Source: Nitrospirillum viridazoti
Lineage (GTDB): Bacteria; Pseudomonadota; Alphaproteobacteria; Azospirillales; Azospirillaceae
DNA length: 64,000 nucleotides
Strand: one strand, 5' to 3'
NCBI RefSeq assembly: GCF_007827975.1
Contig: NZ_VITT01000014.1
Made by a program: the position numbers and the translations under genes. Shown in pieces: positions 35,668 through 44,789 of this stretch. Numbering within the stretch: the stretch's first letter is position 1; every line of letters starts with the position of its first letter. The notes below the pieces were generated by a model. That model saw only the letters and a program-made list of their open reading frames with translations. It made no database searches and was not told where the DNA came from.

Positions 35668-36210
35668 ATGCCTCTTTCCGTGATGCGCGGCACCGTCCTG
35701 GCCCTGGCGCTGACCGCCTCGCCCCAGGCCCTCGCGGCCGGCGCCGACGCCCTGGTCCAGCCCAAGCATGTCACCGTGGATGCCAGCCTGCCCAAGGCGC
35801 AGGCCGACGCCGAAATCCTGGCCGCCCGCCGCTACGCCACCTTCTGGTCCACCGGCGATGAGGCCCTGGCCCACGCCGCGCTGGCACCGGACTTCACCGA
35901 CCGCACCCTGCCACCGGGCCGCGCCCAGGGCGTGCCGGGGCCGCTGGCCGCCTCCGCCTTCGTGCGGGCCGCCATCCCCGACCTGATGGCCGGCGTCGAA
36001 CAGCTGGTGGTGGCCGGTGACCGGGTGACGGTGCACTTCCGCTTCCAGGGCCATTTCACCGGCCACTTCGGCGCGGTGCAGGGCAAGGGCCAGGTGGTCG
36101 ATTTCATCGCCACCGACCTCTACCGCGTCCAGGACGGCCGCATCGCCGAGAACTGGCACATCGAAGACAACCTGACCCTGCTGCGCCAGTTGGGCGTGGT
36201 GGCCCAGTAA
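35668..36210 (+). CDS. Secreted SnoaL-like/NTF2-fold protein
   Basis: 180 residues with a signal peptide (MRGTVLALALTASPQALAAG). The mature part is a SnoaL-like fold, seen in ATFWSTGDEALAHAALAPDFTDRTLP and the late VDFIATDLYRVQDGRIAENWHIED. Such proteins act as cyclases, isomerases or binding proteins. The ATG at 35668 has GGAG six bases upstream and is favoured over 35656. First gene of a three-gene run with the deacetylase and VOC genes. Confidence 0.8.
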   Translation: MPLSVMRGTVLALALTASPQALAAGADALVQPKHVTVDASLPKAQADAEILAARRYATFWSTGDEALAHAALAPDFTDRTLPPGRAQGVPGPLAASAFVRAAIPDLMAGVEQLVVAGDRVTVHFRFQGHFTGHFGAVQGKGQVVDFIATDLYRVQDGRIAENWHIEDNLTLLRQLGVVAQ

Positions 36211-36225
36211 GAGGAGCGACCCGTC

Positions 36226-37257
36226 GTGAGCACGGATATCATCGCCAGCCGCCGCGGTTTCCTGACCCATGCCGGCGCCGGTGCCGGCGTGCTGGCCGCC
36301 GGCATGGCCCTGGGCAGCGTCACCGCCGACGCCGCCGAGGGCAAGGCCAACGCCCCCGCCGCCAAGCCGGCGGCCGCCAAATCCCAGCCTAAGTCCCAGG
36401 GGGCCGGCTTCTGGCCCGGCGACATCCGCCTGGTCATCAGCGTGTCCATGCAGTTCGAGGCGGGCGGCCAGCCGCTGAAGGGCACCGACAGCCCCTTCCC
36501 CAAGGTGGACTTCCCCGACAGCGTGCCCAGCGACGCGGTCGCCAACACCTGGTTCGCCTATGGCTACCGCGAGGGTGTGCCGCGCATGCTGGATCTGTGG
36601 GACAAGCACGACGTCAAGGTCACCTCGCACATGATCGGCGAGGCGGTGCGCAAGAACCCGGACCTGGCGCGCGAGATCGTGAAGCGCGGCCATGAAGCCG
36701 CCGGCCACGGCCCGCGCTGGAGCAGCGAATACGCCATGAGCCGGGAGGAGGAGCGCCGCTTCCTGACCGAGGCCCGCACCATGGTGGCGGAGGTCACGGG
36801 CCAGACGCCCGTGGGCTACAACGCCAACTGGCTGCGCCGTGGCCCCCACACCCTGCCGCTGCTGCAGGAGCTGGGCTACCTCTACCACATCGACGATGTC
36901 AGCCGGGATGAGCCCTTCATTGAGCAGGTGGACGGCCGCGACTTCGTGGTCGTGCCCTACACCCTGCGCAACAACGACATCGTGCTGATCGAGGGCCGCA
37001 ACTACACGCCCATCCAGTTCCTGGAACAGGTCACCCTGGATTTCGACCAGCTGTATGAGGAGGCGGGCCACCGCCGCCGCATGATGTCCATCAGTGCGCA
37101 TGACCGCATCAGCGGCACGCCGCAGATGGTGCGGGTGTGGGACAAGTTCCTGACCTATGCCAAGAGCCATCCCGGCGTGGCCTTCCTGCGCAAGGATGAA
37201 ATCGCCCGCTTCGCCGCCGCCAGCCCGCTGACCGTGCGCGAAACCGAGACGATCTGA
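36226..37257 (+). CDS. Tat-exported polysaccharide deacetylase family protein (PuuE-like)
   Basis: 343 residues. The N-terminus SRRGFLTHAGAGAGVLAAG is a twin-arginine signal. The catalytic domain is NodB-like, closest in pattern to PuuE-type members: VTSHMIGEAVRKNPDLAREI followed by RGHEAAGHGPRW, ending with SISAHDRISGTPQMV. The substrate is unknown; PuuE relatives act on allantoin and others on chitin-like sugars. GTG start at 36226 with AGGAG upstream, 15 bases after the SnoaL-like gene. Confidence 0.82.
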   Translation: MSTDIIASRRGFLTHAGAGAGVLAAGMALGSVTADAAEGKANAPAAKPAAAKSQPKSQGAGFWPGDIRLVISVSMQFEAGGQPLKGTDSPFPKVDFPDSVPSDAVANTWFAYGYREGVPRMLDLWDKHDVKVTSHMIGEAVRKNPDLAREIVKRGHEAAGHGPRWSSEYAMSREEERRFLTEARTMVAEVTGQTPVGYNANWLRRGPHTLPLLQELGYLYHIDDVSRDEPFIEQVDGRDFVVVPYTLRNNDIVLIEGRNYTPIQFLEQVTLDFDQLYEEAGHRRRMMSISAHDRISGTPQMVRVWDKFLTYAKSHPGVAFLRKDEIARFAAASPLTVRETETI

Positions 37258-37270
37258 GGCGGAGGCGGCC

Positions 37271-37660
37271 ATGCAGCTGGACCACGCCACCCTGCGCACC
37301 GCTGACCTGGAGGCCACGCGCGGCTTCCTGGAGGCGGTGCTGGACCTGAAGCCCGGGTACCGCCCGCCCTTCGATTTCCCCGGGTACTGGCTGTACGCGG
37401 AGGGTCAGCCCATCGTCCACCTGATCCTTGGATCGGGAACGGCGGTGGGGCGGACCGGGGAAATGCTGGACCACGTGGCCTTCCGCATGGATGGCCAGTC
37501 GGAACGGTATTGGGCCATGCGGGCCAGGCTGGAGGGCCTGGCCATCCCCTATTCCACCATGGACCTTCCCGACCTGGGGGAACGGCGGCTGTTCATCCGC
37601 ACGCCCCCCAGCGCGGGCGGCGGCGCCATCCTTCTGGAACTGGTGTTCCGCGAGGGATAG
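37271..37660 (+). CDS. VOC-family (glyoxalase-like) protein
   Basis: 129 residues with the vicinal-oxygen-chelate fold: MQLDHATLRTADLEATRGFL at the start with a metal-binding His, then a second His in LDHVAFRM and a Glu in ILLELVFREG near the end. Probably a metal-dependent lyase, dioxygenase or isomerase of unknown substrate. Strong GGAGG before the ATG, 14 bases after the deacetylase stop. Confidence 0.85.
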   Translation: MQLDHATLRTADLEATRGFLEAVLDLKPGYRPPFDFPGYWLYAEGQPIVHLILGSGTAVGRTGEMLDHVAFRMDGQSERYWAMRARLEGLAIPYSTMDLPDLGERRLFIRTPPSAGGGAILLELVFREG

Positions 37661-37667
37661 GTGAACG

Positions 37668-37704
37668 ACGGGCGCCCCTTTCCCCTGAGGGACGCCCGTT
37701 TCCA
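37668..37704. terminator. Bidirectional terminator between VOC and GST genes
   Basis: ACGGGCG (37668-37674) pairs with CGCCCGT (37693-37699), followed by TTCC, between converging genes. Confidence 0.55.
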
Positions 37705-37710
37705 TCATCC

Positions 37711-38469
37711 TCACGCCGCAGCAGCGGCCGGCGCCCAGGCGAACTCCGGGAAGAACTGCGCCATCAGGCGGTTGGTGTAGGCCAGCAGGTTGGGATATTT
37801 CAGCACCCGGCGGCGCACCTCCGTATCGAAGTAGGGCGTCAGCAGGCTGGCCAGCACGCCCAGCGCCGTGGCGTCCACCGCCGTGGCCTTGTCCCCCATG
37901 AAATAGGGCTGGTCGCCCAGCAGCAGGGACAGGGCGGACAGGGAGCGGTCGCAGAGATCCGCGATCTCCGCATCCGAGTGGCGCCCGGGGCCGGCGGCGC
38001 GCACATTGTTGGTCACCCGTTCCAGCACCGACTGCCGCATCTGCTCCCGCACCGCCTCCGGCACGCGGTTGAAGAACTGGGCGGGACCCTTGGCGAAGTT
38101 CTCGGGGATCAGCCAGCGGCTGTACACCACGGTCCAGTACAGCTGGTTTTCCAGCAGGCGCTCGATGGTCCAGGACAGGGCTCGCTGCTGGGGCGTGAGG
38201 CCGGCGTCCAGATCCACGCCGTAGGTCCTCTCGATATGGCCGCGGATGAAGGTGCTGTCGCCCAGCCGCCGGCCTTCATCCTCGATATAGGGGATCTGGC
38301 CCTTGGGGCCCTGGTCAGGCAGACCCTGGGCCTTCACATAGGCCACGCCGGCCATCTTCATCTGCACCTCCGCCTTGATGCAGAAGGGGCTGGCGTCGGG
38401 CAGGCCGAACAGGGCGCCGCCGGTGTAGAGGGTGAGGGGCTGGCCGGGGGTGCGGCGGGTGGCGGTCAT
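37711..38469 (-). CDS. Glutathione S-transferase family protein
   Basis: 252 residues. The N-terminal thioredoxin-like half has PFCIKAEVQMKMAGVAY and IPYIEDEGRRLGDST, and the C-terminal all-helical half has PYFMGDKATAVDATALGVLA. This matches the metaxin/Tom37-like GST subgroup. Cytoplasmic; substrate unknown. Divergent from the WYL regulator 97 bases away. Confidence 0.88.
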   Translation of the reverse strand: MTATRRTPGQPLTLYTGGALFGLPDASPFCIKAEVQMKMAGVAYVKAQGLPDQGPKGQIPYIEDEGRRLGDSTFIRGHIERTYGVDLDAGLTPQQRALSWTIERLLENQLYWTVVYSRWLIPENFAKGPAQFFNRVPEAVREQMRQSVLERVTNNVRAAGPGRHSDAEIADLCDRSLSALSLLLGDQPYFMGDKATAVDATALGVLASLLTPYFDTEVRRRVLKYPNLLAYTNRLMAQFFPEFAWAPAAAAA

Positions 38470-38566
38470 GGCGGTTTTCCTCGGGGATGGTGGCTTGTCG
38501 ATGGCCCCGTTCTACTGCCATCCTGCTGCCAACATGCTGTCAGCAGCGTGACACCAGGATGCCGCC

Positions 38567-39280
38567 ATGAGACGCGCCGACCGCCTGTTCCAGATCATCC
38601 AGATCCTGCGCCGCACGCGCCGCCCCCTGACGGCCGACGCCATTGCGGCGGAGCTGGAGACGTCCAAGCGCACCGTCTACCGCGACATCGCCGACCTGAT
38701 GGCCCAGCGGGTGCCCATCCGGGGGGAGGCCGGCATCGGCTATGTGCTGGATGAGGGGTACGACCTGCCGCCCCTGATGCTGACCCCGGATGAGATCGAG
38801 GCCGCCGTACTGGGCGCCCAGTGGGTCAGCACCCAGGCCGACCCCGCCCTGGTGCGGGCGGCGCAGGACCTGATCGCCAAGATCGCCGCCGCCGTGCCCG
38901 ACCGCCTGCGCCCCTATGTGCTGGAGCCGGCGACGCGCATGCCGCCCCGGCGGCCGGCACGCACGCCGGACGGCCTGGACATGGCCCGCACCCGCACGTG
39001 GATCCATGCCGGCCGCAAGATCCGCCTGAGCTACGCCGATGAGCTCGGCCGGCCCAGCGACCGCGTCGTCTGGCCGGTCACCGTCGCCTATTTCCAGACC
39101 GTGCGCCTGCTGGTGGCATGGTGCGAACTGCGCCAGGATTTCCGCCATTTCCGCACCGACCGGGTGACCGCCGCCGACTTCCTGGACGAGCGCTATCCCG
39201 ACCGCCCCGTCGCGCTCCGCGGCCGCTGGCTGGAGGACATGCGCCAGCGCTGGCAGGCCAAGGGCGTCGCGGAAAATTAA
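38567..39280 (+). CDS. YafY/WYL-domain transcriptional regulator
   Basis: 237 residues. N-terminal DeoR-like winged helix (RADRLFQIIQILRRTRRPLTA, KRTVYRDIADLMAQRVPI) followed by a WYL ligand-sensing domain ending in RTDRVTAADFLDERYPDR. The WYL motif itself is not conserved in its usual form (RKIRLSYADELG region). Divergent from the GST gene, which it probably controls. Confidence 0.88.
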   Translation: MRRADRLFQIIQILRRTRRPLTADAIAAELETSKRTVYRDIADLMAQRVPIRGEAGIGYVLDEGYDLPPLMLTPDEIEAAVLGAQWVSTQADPALVRAAQDLIAKIAAAVPDRLRPYVLEPATRMPPRRPARTPDGLDMARTRTWIHAGRKIRLSYADELGRPSDRVVWPVTVAYFQTVRLLVAWCELRQDFRHFRTDRVTAADFLDERYPDRPVALRGRWLEDMRQRWQAKGVAEN

Positions 39281-39283
39281 TAA

Positions 39284-39302
39284 GATATGGCTTCTTTATA
39301 TC
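39284..39302. promoter_or_regulatory. AT-rich dyad upstream of the MarR gene (candidate operator)
   Basis: GATAT (39284-39288) and ATATC (39298-39302) form an inverted repeat in the short AT-rich spacer before the MarR gene, where MarR autoregulatory sites often lie. Weak evidence. Confidence 0.25.
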
Positions 39303-39363
39303 ATCCATATTTCCATAAAATTGACCGTTGACTCCCGAAATATGCTAAGCAATAGCTTGGTGT

Positions 39364-39852
39364 ATGAACGATCGGGATGAAACCTTCACGGCGGCGCTGG
39401 AAACGGCGCGGCGGCTGCACCGCAGCACCACCGCCCTGTCCCGCCGCCTGCTGGCCAACCGGCCGGCGGAGGGTATGAGCACGACCAAGCTGGGCGTGCT
39501 GGGCCAACTGCATCGCGAGGGGTCGGCCACCGCCACAGCCTTGGCCGCCTACCTGCGCATCCAGCCGCAGTCGCTGACCCGCCTGCTGGCCGACCTGGAA
39601 GGACAGGGCCACATCGCCCGCCGGCCCGACGCGGTGGATCGCCGCCAGGTGCGCATCGAAATCACCGATACCGGCCGCCGGGCCCTGTTCGGCGACGTGC
39701 ACGGCCGGCGCACCGCCCTGGCCCGCGCCATGATCACCACCCTGACCCCGACGGAGCGCGAGCTGCTGCGCCTGGCGGCCAGCCTCATGGACAGGCTGGC
39801 CGACGCCGAGCTGGGGTCCGACCGTCTGACACCTGAAGAGGGGGATGCTTGA
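39364..39852 (+). CDS. MarR-family transcriptional regulator
   Basis: 162 residues with the winged helix LGVLGQLHREGSATATALAAYL and LTRLLADLEGQGHIARRPDAVDRR, the wing carrying DAVDRRQV as in MarR proteins. Its stop overlaps the start of the serine hydrolase gene (TGATG at 39850-39854), so the two form a coupled unit. Confidence 0.9.
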   Translation: MNDRDETFTAALETARRLHRSTTALSRRLLANRPAEGMSTTKLGVLGQLHREGSATATALAAYLRIQPQSLTRLLADLEGQGHIARRPDAVDRRQVRIEITDTGRRALFGDVHGRRTALARAMITTLTPTERELLRLAASLMDRLADAELGSDRLTPEEGDA

Positions 39853-41102
39853 TGCGCCGTACCGGATTGATCGCGTCCGCCTTGGGCGCCTTGCTGGTCG
39901 GCACGGCCAACGCCCAGGTCTTCGAGGCAGGCGGCCCCGACGCCGCCGCCTATGGCCAAGCGGAAGGCTACCCCGCCGGCACCTGGGACAACTGGTATGA
40001 GAAGCCCCACATGGTCTGGGGCTTCAGCCACTACGACAGCCTGGTGAAGACCCACACCCTGCCGGCGGCGGCCAAGCCCTGGGCCTTCCGGCGGGCGGCG
40101 GCGGAGCCGGAACTGCACTACGTGCCCGACATCCTGCACCTGAAGGACGGGCCGGTGCTGGGCTTGGCCGATTACATGGCACGGGTGCCGGCCACCGGCC
40201 TGCTGATCCTGAAGGACGACACCATCCTGGTGGAGCGTTACCAGTACGGCCGCACGGACAAGGACCGCTTCACCTCGCAATCCATGGCCAAGACCTTGGT
40301 CAGCCTGCTGCTGGGGGCCGCCATCGCCGACGGCCGCGTCAAGGGTATCGGCGACCCGGCCGAGGCCTATATCCCCACCCTGAAGGGCAGCGCCTATGGC
40401 CAGACGCCGCTGAAGGCGCTGCTGCAGATGTCATCCGGCGTGGCCTTTGAGGACGCGGAGCCACGCGGCCTGTTCCAAGACATCCACAGCGGGGTGGACG
40501 AGGGGACGGCGCTGGCCAAATACAGCCGCACCACCCCCGCCGGCAGCCATTTCCAATATTCCTGCGGTGACAGCGAGGCGCTGGCCACGGTGGTGCGCCA
40601 GGCCACCGGCAGGTCCCTGTCCGATTACCTGGCCACCAAGGTCTGGCAGCCCATGGGGGCGGAGGCCGAGGCGCGGTGGGAGGTGGACGCCAGCGGGCAG
40701 GAGATCGGCTGTTCCGGCTTCAACGCCACCCTGCGCGACTATGGCCGCCTGGGCCGCCTGCTGGCCTATGACGGCGCCTGGGAGGGCAAGCAACTGATCC
40801 CCAAGGACTGGCTGCTGGCCGCCACCACCCTGGACCCGGCTGACGCGCAGGTGGCGTCGGGCACGGCGGCACACCTCTACGGCTATGGCTACCAGGTCTG
40901 GGTGCTGCCCCCCAAGCTCAGCCCCGACGGCCGCCGGCTGTTCGCGCTCTTAGGTGCCGAGGGCCAGTACATCTTCGTCGACCCCAAGACCAAGCTGGTC
41001 ATGGTCCAGACCTCGGTCAAAACCGACAACGTCCCCCTGACCAGCCCGCATTCGGAGACGCTGGCCCTGTGGCTGGCCGTCATTCGCGAACTGGATAAGT
41101 GA
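39852..41102 (+). CDS. Exported serine hydrolase of the beta-lactamase/NylB family
   Basis: 416 residues with a signal peptide (TGLIASALGALLVGTANAQ). The catalytic Ser-x-x-Lys is SMAK in FTSQSMAKTLVSLLLG; YSCGDSEAL occupies the Tyr motif position and GYGYQVWVL the late strand. Closest in pattern to 6-aminohexanoate-hydrolase-like esterases/amidases. Probably periplasmic; substrate unknown. Translationally coupled to the MarR gene. Confidence 0.87.
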   Translation: MRRTGLIASALGALLVGTANAQVFEAGGPDAAAYGQAEGYPAGTWDNWYEKPHMVWGFSHYDSLVKTHTLPAAAKPWAFRRAAAEPELHYVPDILHLKDGPVLGLADYMARVPATGLLILKDDTILVERYQYGRTDKDRFTSQSMAKTLVSLLLGAAIADGRVKGIGDPAEAYIPTLKGSAYGQTPLKALLQMSSGVAFEDAEPRGLFQDIHSGVDEGTALAKYSRTTPAGSHFQYSCGDSEALATVVRQATGRSLSDYLATKVWQPMGAEAEARWEVDASGQEIGCSGFNATLRDYGRLGRLLAYDGAWEGKQLIPKDWLLAATTLDPADAQVASGTAAHLYGYGYQVWVLPPKLSPDGRRLFALLGAEGQYIFVDPKTKLVMVQTSVKTDNVPLTSPHSETLALWLAVIRELDK

Positions 41103-42785
41103 TCAGTCCCCATCCTCCCGCGCATCCGCCGGCTGATGGCCCTTCAGCCGGCTGGGCAGCAGGTCGCCGGAGCGTTCCAGGACGGGATAGGCGGCCGCTT
41201 CCACCAGATGGGTGTTCACCCGTTTCAGGTCGCGCAGCAGGTCCAGATGCAGGGCGCTGGTTTCCGTGCTGTCCACCCGGCCAGCGCTGAGGCGGGCGAA
41301 GTGGGCGGTGGTGGCCTCGTTCTCACGCCGGCGGAACGCCTCTTTCTCGCCGGCCAGCAGCCGGGCGGCGCGGGCGTCGCCGGTCATGAACAGCGAGCCC
41401 GCCGTGCGCAGGTTGACGATCAGGCTGTCGACCATGGCCAGCAGGTCCCGTTGCCCCTCGGCCGAGAAGGCCAGCCCGCGCTTCAGCCGCTTGCGTGCCA
41501 AGCCCATCAGGTTGCGGTCCACCACGTCGCCCGCATGTTCCATATTCATGGCGAAGGTCAGGATTTCCAGCGCCCGCCGCTGGTCCGCGTCCGACAGGGC
41601 GTCGCTGTCCAGGGTGGAGAGATAGGCCTTGATGGCGGTGTTCAGCCGATCCAGCACGTCGTCCATGCGCTTGGTCTCGGCGATGCGGCGCCGGTCACCC
41701 TCGTCCAAGGCGTCACGCAAGCCCTGCAGCATGGCTTCCAGCACGTCCACCAGGCGCAGCGCCTCACGCGCGGCGTTGCCCAGGGCCACCACCGGCGTGT
41801 CCTGGGCCGATGGGTCGAGGTAGAGCGGACGGCCCGGATCGGCCGCATCCATCCTGGCTGGCAGCAGGCGGACCAGCAGCCGGGCGTAGAACGGCAGCAA
41901 GGGGAAGCACAGCAGTGCCACCGCCGCATTGAACAGCGTGTGGAAATCGGCCACCGCCCGGGTCACGTCCGGCTCCAGCCCCACCATCAGGGGGCCGAGA
42001 TGCCCGAGCGCCGCCAGCCCCAGCAGCACCGCCGCCGCCCGGTTCAACAGGTTGCCCAAGGGCAGGCGCCGGGCGGCGGGGTCGTTGCCGGCGGCCCCCT
42101 CCAGCACGGGGTTGATGGCGGTGCCCAGGTTGGCACCCAGCACCAGGGCGAAGGCGGCGTGGGGCGGCACGGCCCCCTGCGCCGCCAGCGACATGGTCAG
42201 CAGCACCACTGCCACGCTGGAATGGGCGGCCCAGGTCAGCGCCGCCGCCAGGATGACATCCACCACCGGTTCGGTGGCGATGGCACCCAGGATCAGGCGC
42301 AGGCTGGGCGCATCCTCATAGGGCGCGATGATCGCCAGCAACTGGTGCAGGGCCATGAGCATGAGGCCCAGGCCGATGAAGGCGCGGCCCATGTCGCGTG
42401 ACGGGCTGGCGCCCCGGCGGAACAGCAGGAAGCCCACCAGGATCAGCACCGGGGCGATGGAGGCGACGTTGAAGGACAGGGCCTGGACGATCAGGGTGGT
42501 GCCCACATTGGCGCCCAGCATGACGGCCAGGGCCGGCACCAGATCCACCAGGCCGCCGGCCACGAAGCCCGAGACCATCAGGCCGGTGGCCGTACTGCTC
42601 TGCAGCAGCGCCGTGACGCCCATACCCACGAGGAAGGCCTGGAACCGATTGGCCAGGGCCCGGCCCAGGACCGCGCGCAGCCGGGCGCCGAAGGCGCGCT
42701 GCACGCCGGTTTGCACCATGTGCACGCCCCACAGCAACAGGGCGACGGCGCCCGCCAGCTCGGCGATGGCGAAGGTGAAGTCCAT
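41103..42785 (-). CDS. Na/Pi cotransporter family protein with PhoU-like C-terminus
   Basis: 560 residues of the NptA/YjbB family. Two inverted transmembrane repeats carry QSSTATGLMVSGFVAGGLVD and AHSSVAVVLLTMS, the second with His in place of the usual Gln. The cytoplasmic C-terminus from about residue 345 is a PhoU-like helical bundle (MNMEHAGDVVDRNLMGLARK). Moves phosphate across the inner membrane, import or export unclear. Its ATG at 42785 is 49 bases downstream of the AlkZ-like gene, suggesting one transcript. Convergent with the serine hydrolase gene, with adjoining stops. Confidence 0.88.
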   Translation of the reverse strand: MDFTFAIAELAGAVALLLWGVHMVQTGVQRAFGARLRAVLGRALANRFQAFLVGMGVTALLQSSTATGLMVSGFVAGGLVDLVPALAVMLGANVGTTLIVQALSFNVASIAPVLILVGFLLFRRGASPSRDMGRAFIGLGLMLMALHQLLAIIAPYEDAPSLRLILGAIATEPVVDVILAAALTWAAHSSVAVVLLTMSLAAQGAVPPHAAFALVLGANLGTAINPVLEGAAGNDPAARRLPLGNLLNRAAAVLLGLAALGHLGPLMVGLEPDVTRAVADFHTLFNAAVALLCFPLLPFYARLLVRLLPARMDAADPGRPLYLDPSAQDTPVVALGNAAREALRLVDVLEAMLQGLRDALDEGDRRRIAETKRMDDVLDRLNTAIKAYLSTLDSDALSDADQRRALEILTFAMNMEHAGDVVDRNLMGLARKRLKRGLAFSAEGQRDLLAMVDSLIVNLRTAGSLFMTGDARAARLLAGEKEAFRRRENEATTAHFARLSAGRVDSTETSALHLDLLRDLKRVNTHLVEAAAYPVLERSGDLLPSRLKGHQPADAREDGD

Positions 42786-42834
42786 GACGGCAGGGTCCGC
42801 CCCGAGGCGCCGCGGCGCAACACGGACCATGGGA

Positions 42835-43950
42835 CTAGGAAGATGGGGGCACCACCTTCACCTCCACCGCCGGCGCGTCCGGTTCCAGGAAACGCAGCAG
42901 CGCCTCCCCTTCCTCGCGCAAGGCCGCCTCGTGCTCGGTGGCCAGGGGAACGAAAGGCTCCAGCGTCAGGGTGGCCAGCTTGGCCTTGCGCGCCGTTTTC
43001 CAGATGCCGGCGACAAAGCCGTCCACCAGGAAGGTGGCCGCCACCTGCAGGTTCTTGGACACGATGCGCGGGCGCCAGGCCTCGTCCACGATGCGGGTGC
43101 GATCGGCGTGGGCCAGGATGAGGTTGTCGAAAGCAGGCACGTAGCGCGCGGGCGCCGGCGTCTCCGGCGGCGGGCGGGGGGCGTCGGGCAGGTCCCACAG
43201 CGCCTTGCCCTTCGTGTCCCGCAGCACCACCAGTTCCGCCGCCATGGACTCCAGCACCGGCTTCAGCCCCCTTAGCCCGCACCAGGCCTGCATGTCGGCG
43301 GCGGTGGCGGGGCCGAAGGCGGCAAGGTAGCGGCGCACCAGCCCCTGCAGGTCGCCCTGCAAATCCACCGGCCGCTCCAGCCATTCCTCCGCCGCCACGT
43401 ACAGCGGGTCGTTGGCGATGCCCCAGGGGCCGTCATCCGGCGCCGTCACCAGCGGCAGATGGCAGCGCACCGCGTGCCCCATGGCGCGGTCGTCCGCCTC
43501 ATCCGGGAAGGCCTGGGCCAAGTGGGCGCGCAGGTCGGTGAAGGTGCGGGGCAGGGACATGAAGGGCCGGGCCACAGCGGCGATGGGCAGCGGGTCGATA
43601 TGGCGGGTGCGGTCGCCCAGGCCGAAGAAGGCGGCGGTCAACATCGGCTGCATCAGGCCGCGCCAGGCGGCGTAGTCGGCGGCGCTCACCAGGTGCTGGG
43701 TGCCACGCAACAGGGTGGCGCGCACCACGTGGCGTTCACGCAGAGCGGTGAGTAGGTCGCCGCGCTGAAAGCCCAGCAGGCGGGACCACAGGCCGATGAA
43801 GGGCGGGCGGGGTTCCTGCGCCTGCAGGCCCGCCGTCGCCTCCACCGCCGCGACCACGCCGGCGGCATGGCGCGACAGCAGCATCTGGCGGGCCAGCAGG
43901 GCACGGTTCAGGGCCGCGCGGCTCATGACCTTATTATCTACATTGGTCAT
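42835..43950 (-). CDS. AlkZ-like winged-helix DNA glycosylase family protein (HTH_42), second copy
   Basis: 371 residues, paralogue of the protein at 5055-6176. It has Q43-A-Q45 in AGLQAQEPRPPF (AlkZ-type QxQ motif), RATLLRGTQHLV, RYLAAFGPATAADMQAW and YVPAFDNLILAHADRTRIVDE. In pattern it is closer to typical HTH_42 annotated proteins than the dnaA-linked copy. ATG at 43950. The Na/Pi transporter follows on the same strand. DNA-repair role inferred from the family. Confidence 0.85.
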   Translation of the reverse strand: MTNVDNKVMSRAALNRALLARQMLLSRHAAGVVAAVEATAGLQAQEPRPPFIGLWSRLLGFQRGDLLTALRERHVVRATLLRGTQHLVSAADYAAWRGLMQPMLTAAFFGLGDRTRHIDPLPIAAVARPFMSLPRTFTDLRAHLAQAFPDEADDRAMGHAVRCHLPLVTAPDDGPWGIANDPLYVAAEEWLERPVDLQGDLQGLVRRYLAAFGPATAADMQAWCGLRGLKPVLESMAAELVVLRDTKGKALWDLPDAPRPPPETPAPARYVPAFDNLILAHADRTRIVDEAWRPRIVSKNLQVAATFLVDGFVAGIWKTARKAKLATLTLEPFVPLATEHEAALREEGEALLRFLEPDAPAVEVKVVPPSS

Positions 43951-44124
43951 TGTGGTAATCCTCCCGAACCAAACGCCCATTATTCGTCAAATGCCGGGCG
44001 GTCATGCGGCCGGCGGTGGGAATAGGTCCCTGGCGGGGCTTTCCCTGGTGCCCATATCAGGCATAATGACCTGAATTCGCGCTTGGAAAAGTGCGACCGT
44101 CCCCTTGTAGCCCAGGAGCCTGCG

Positions 44125-44676
44125 ATGACCGCCCGCACCACCCTCTCCGCCCTGGGCGTCGCCGCCCTGCTGGCCCTGCCCCTGTTGGCCCCCGCCGCGG
44201 CCACCGCCCAGGTCGCCGCCCCGCAGGTGGGCAATGTGGAGCTGAAACAGCCCCTGCCCTATCCCTATGACGAGGCCATCGACAACGCCGCCGTGAACGC
44301 CCAGGTGGACGCCGCCCTGGCCAAGGCGAAGAAGGAGCACAAGCGCGTGCTGCTGGACTTCGGCGGCAACTGGTGCGGCGACTGCCGCGTGCTGGCCGGC
44401 CTGGTGGAACTGCCGCAGGTCCACAGCTTCCTGGACAAGAATTACGTCATGGTGACGGTGGACGTGGGCCGCTACACCAAAAACATGGACGTGCCCGCGC
44501 GCTTCGGCGTGCCGAAGTTCAAGGGCGTGCCTACCGTGCTGGTGGTGGAGGCCGACGGCACCCTGGTGAACGGCGACGCCAGCTTCGACCTGACCGACGC
44601 CCGCCACATGGACCCGCAGGCCGTGGTCGACTGGCTGGCCAAGTGGGCCCCGCCGTCGAAGACGGCTTCCCGGTAA
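44125..44676 (+). CDS. Exported thioredoxin-fold protein
   Basis: 183 residues with a signal peptide (MTARTTLSALGVAALLALPL, about 30 residues) and a thioredoxin domain with the active site WCGDCRVLAG. The cis-Pro region is FKGVPTVLVVEADG. Likely a periplasmic thiol reductase or oxidase. ATG at 44125 with CAGGAG upstream. A 20-base segment at its 3' end (44653-44672) is repeated just after the stop (44681-44700). Confidence 0.88.
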   Translation: MTARTTLSALGVAALLALPLLAPAAATAQVAAPQVGNVELKQPLPYPYDEAIDNAAVNAQVDAALAKAKKEHKRVLLDFGGNWCGDCRVLAGLVELPQVHSFLDKNYVMVTVDVGRYTKNMDVPARFGVPKFKGVPTVLVVEADGTLVNGDASFDLTDARHMDPQAVVDWLAKWAPPSKTASR

Positions 44677-44789
44677 AACTCCGTCGAAGACGGCGTCCCG
44701 ATGAGGCACGGCGTCACAAGACCGTAACGCAAGGGCCCTATCACAGGCAGATGAAGGAACCGCCTTCATCCTGTCCGTGATGGGGCCTT

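Noticed and set aside
39852..41102. Serine hydrolase as a beta-lactamase resistance gene
   Set aside because: Motifs fit NylB-like esterases/amidases better than class C beta-lactamases; no KTG motif was identified.
44653..44700. Direct repeat of 20 bases at the end of the thioredoxin gene
   Set aside because: Two copies at 28-base spacing (44653-44672 and 44681-44700) with two changes look like a local slip duplication, with no further copies.
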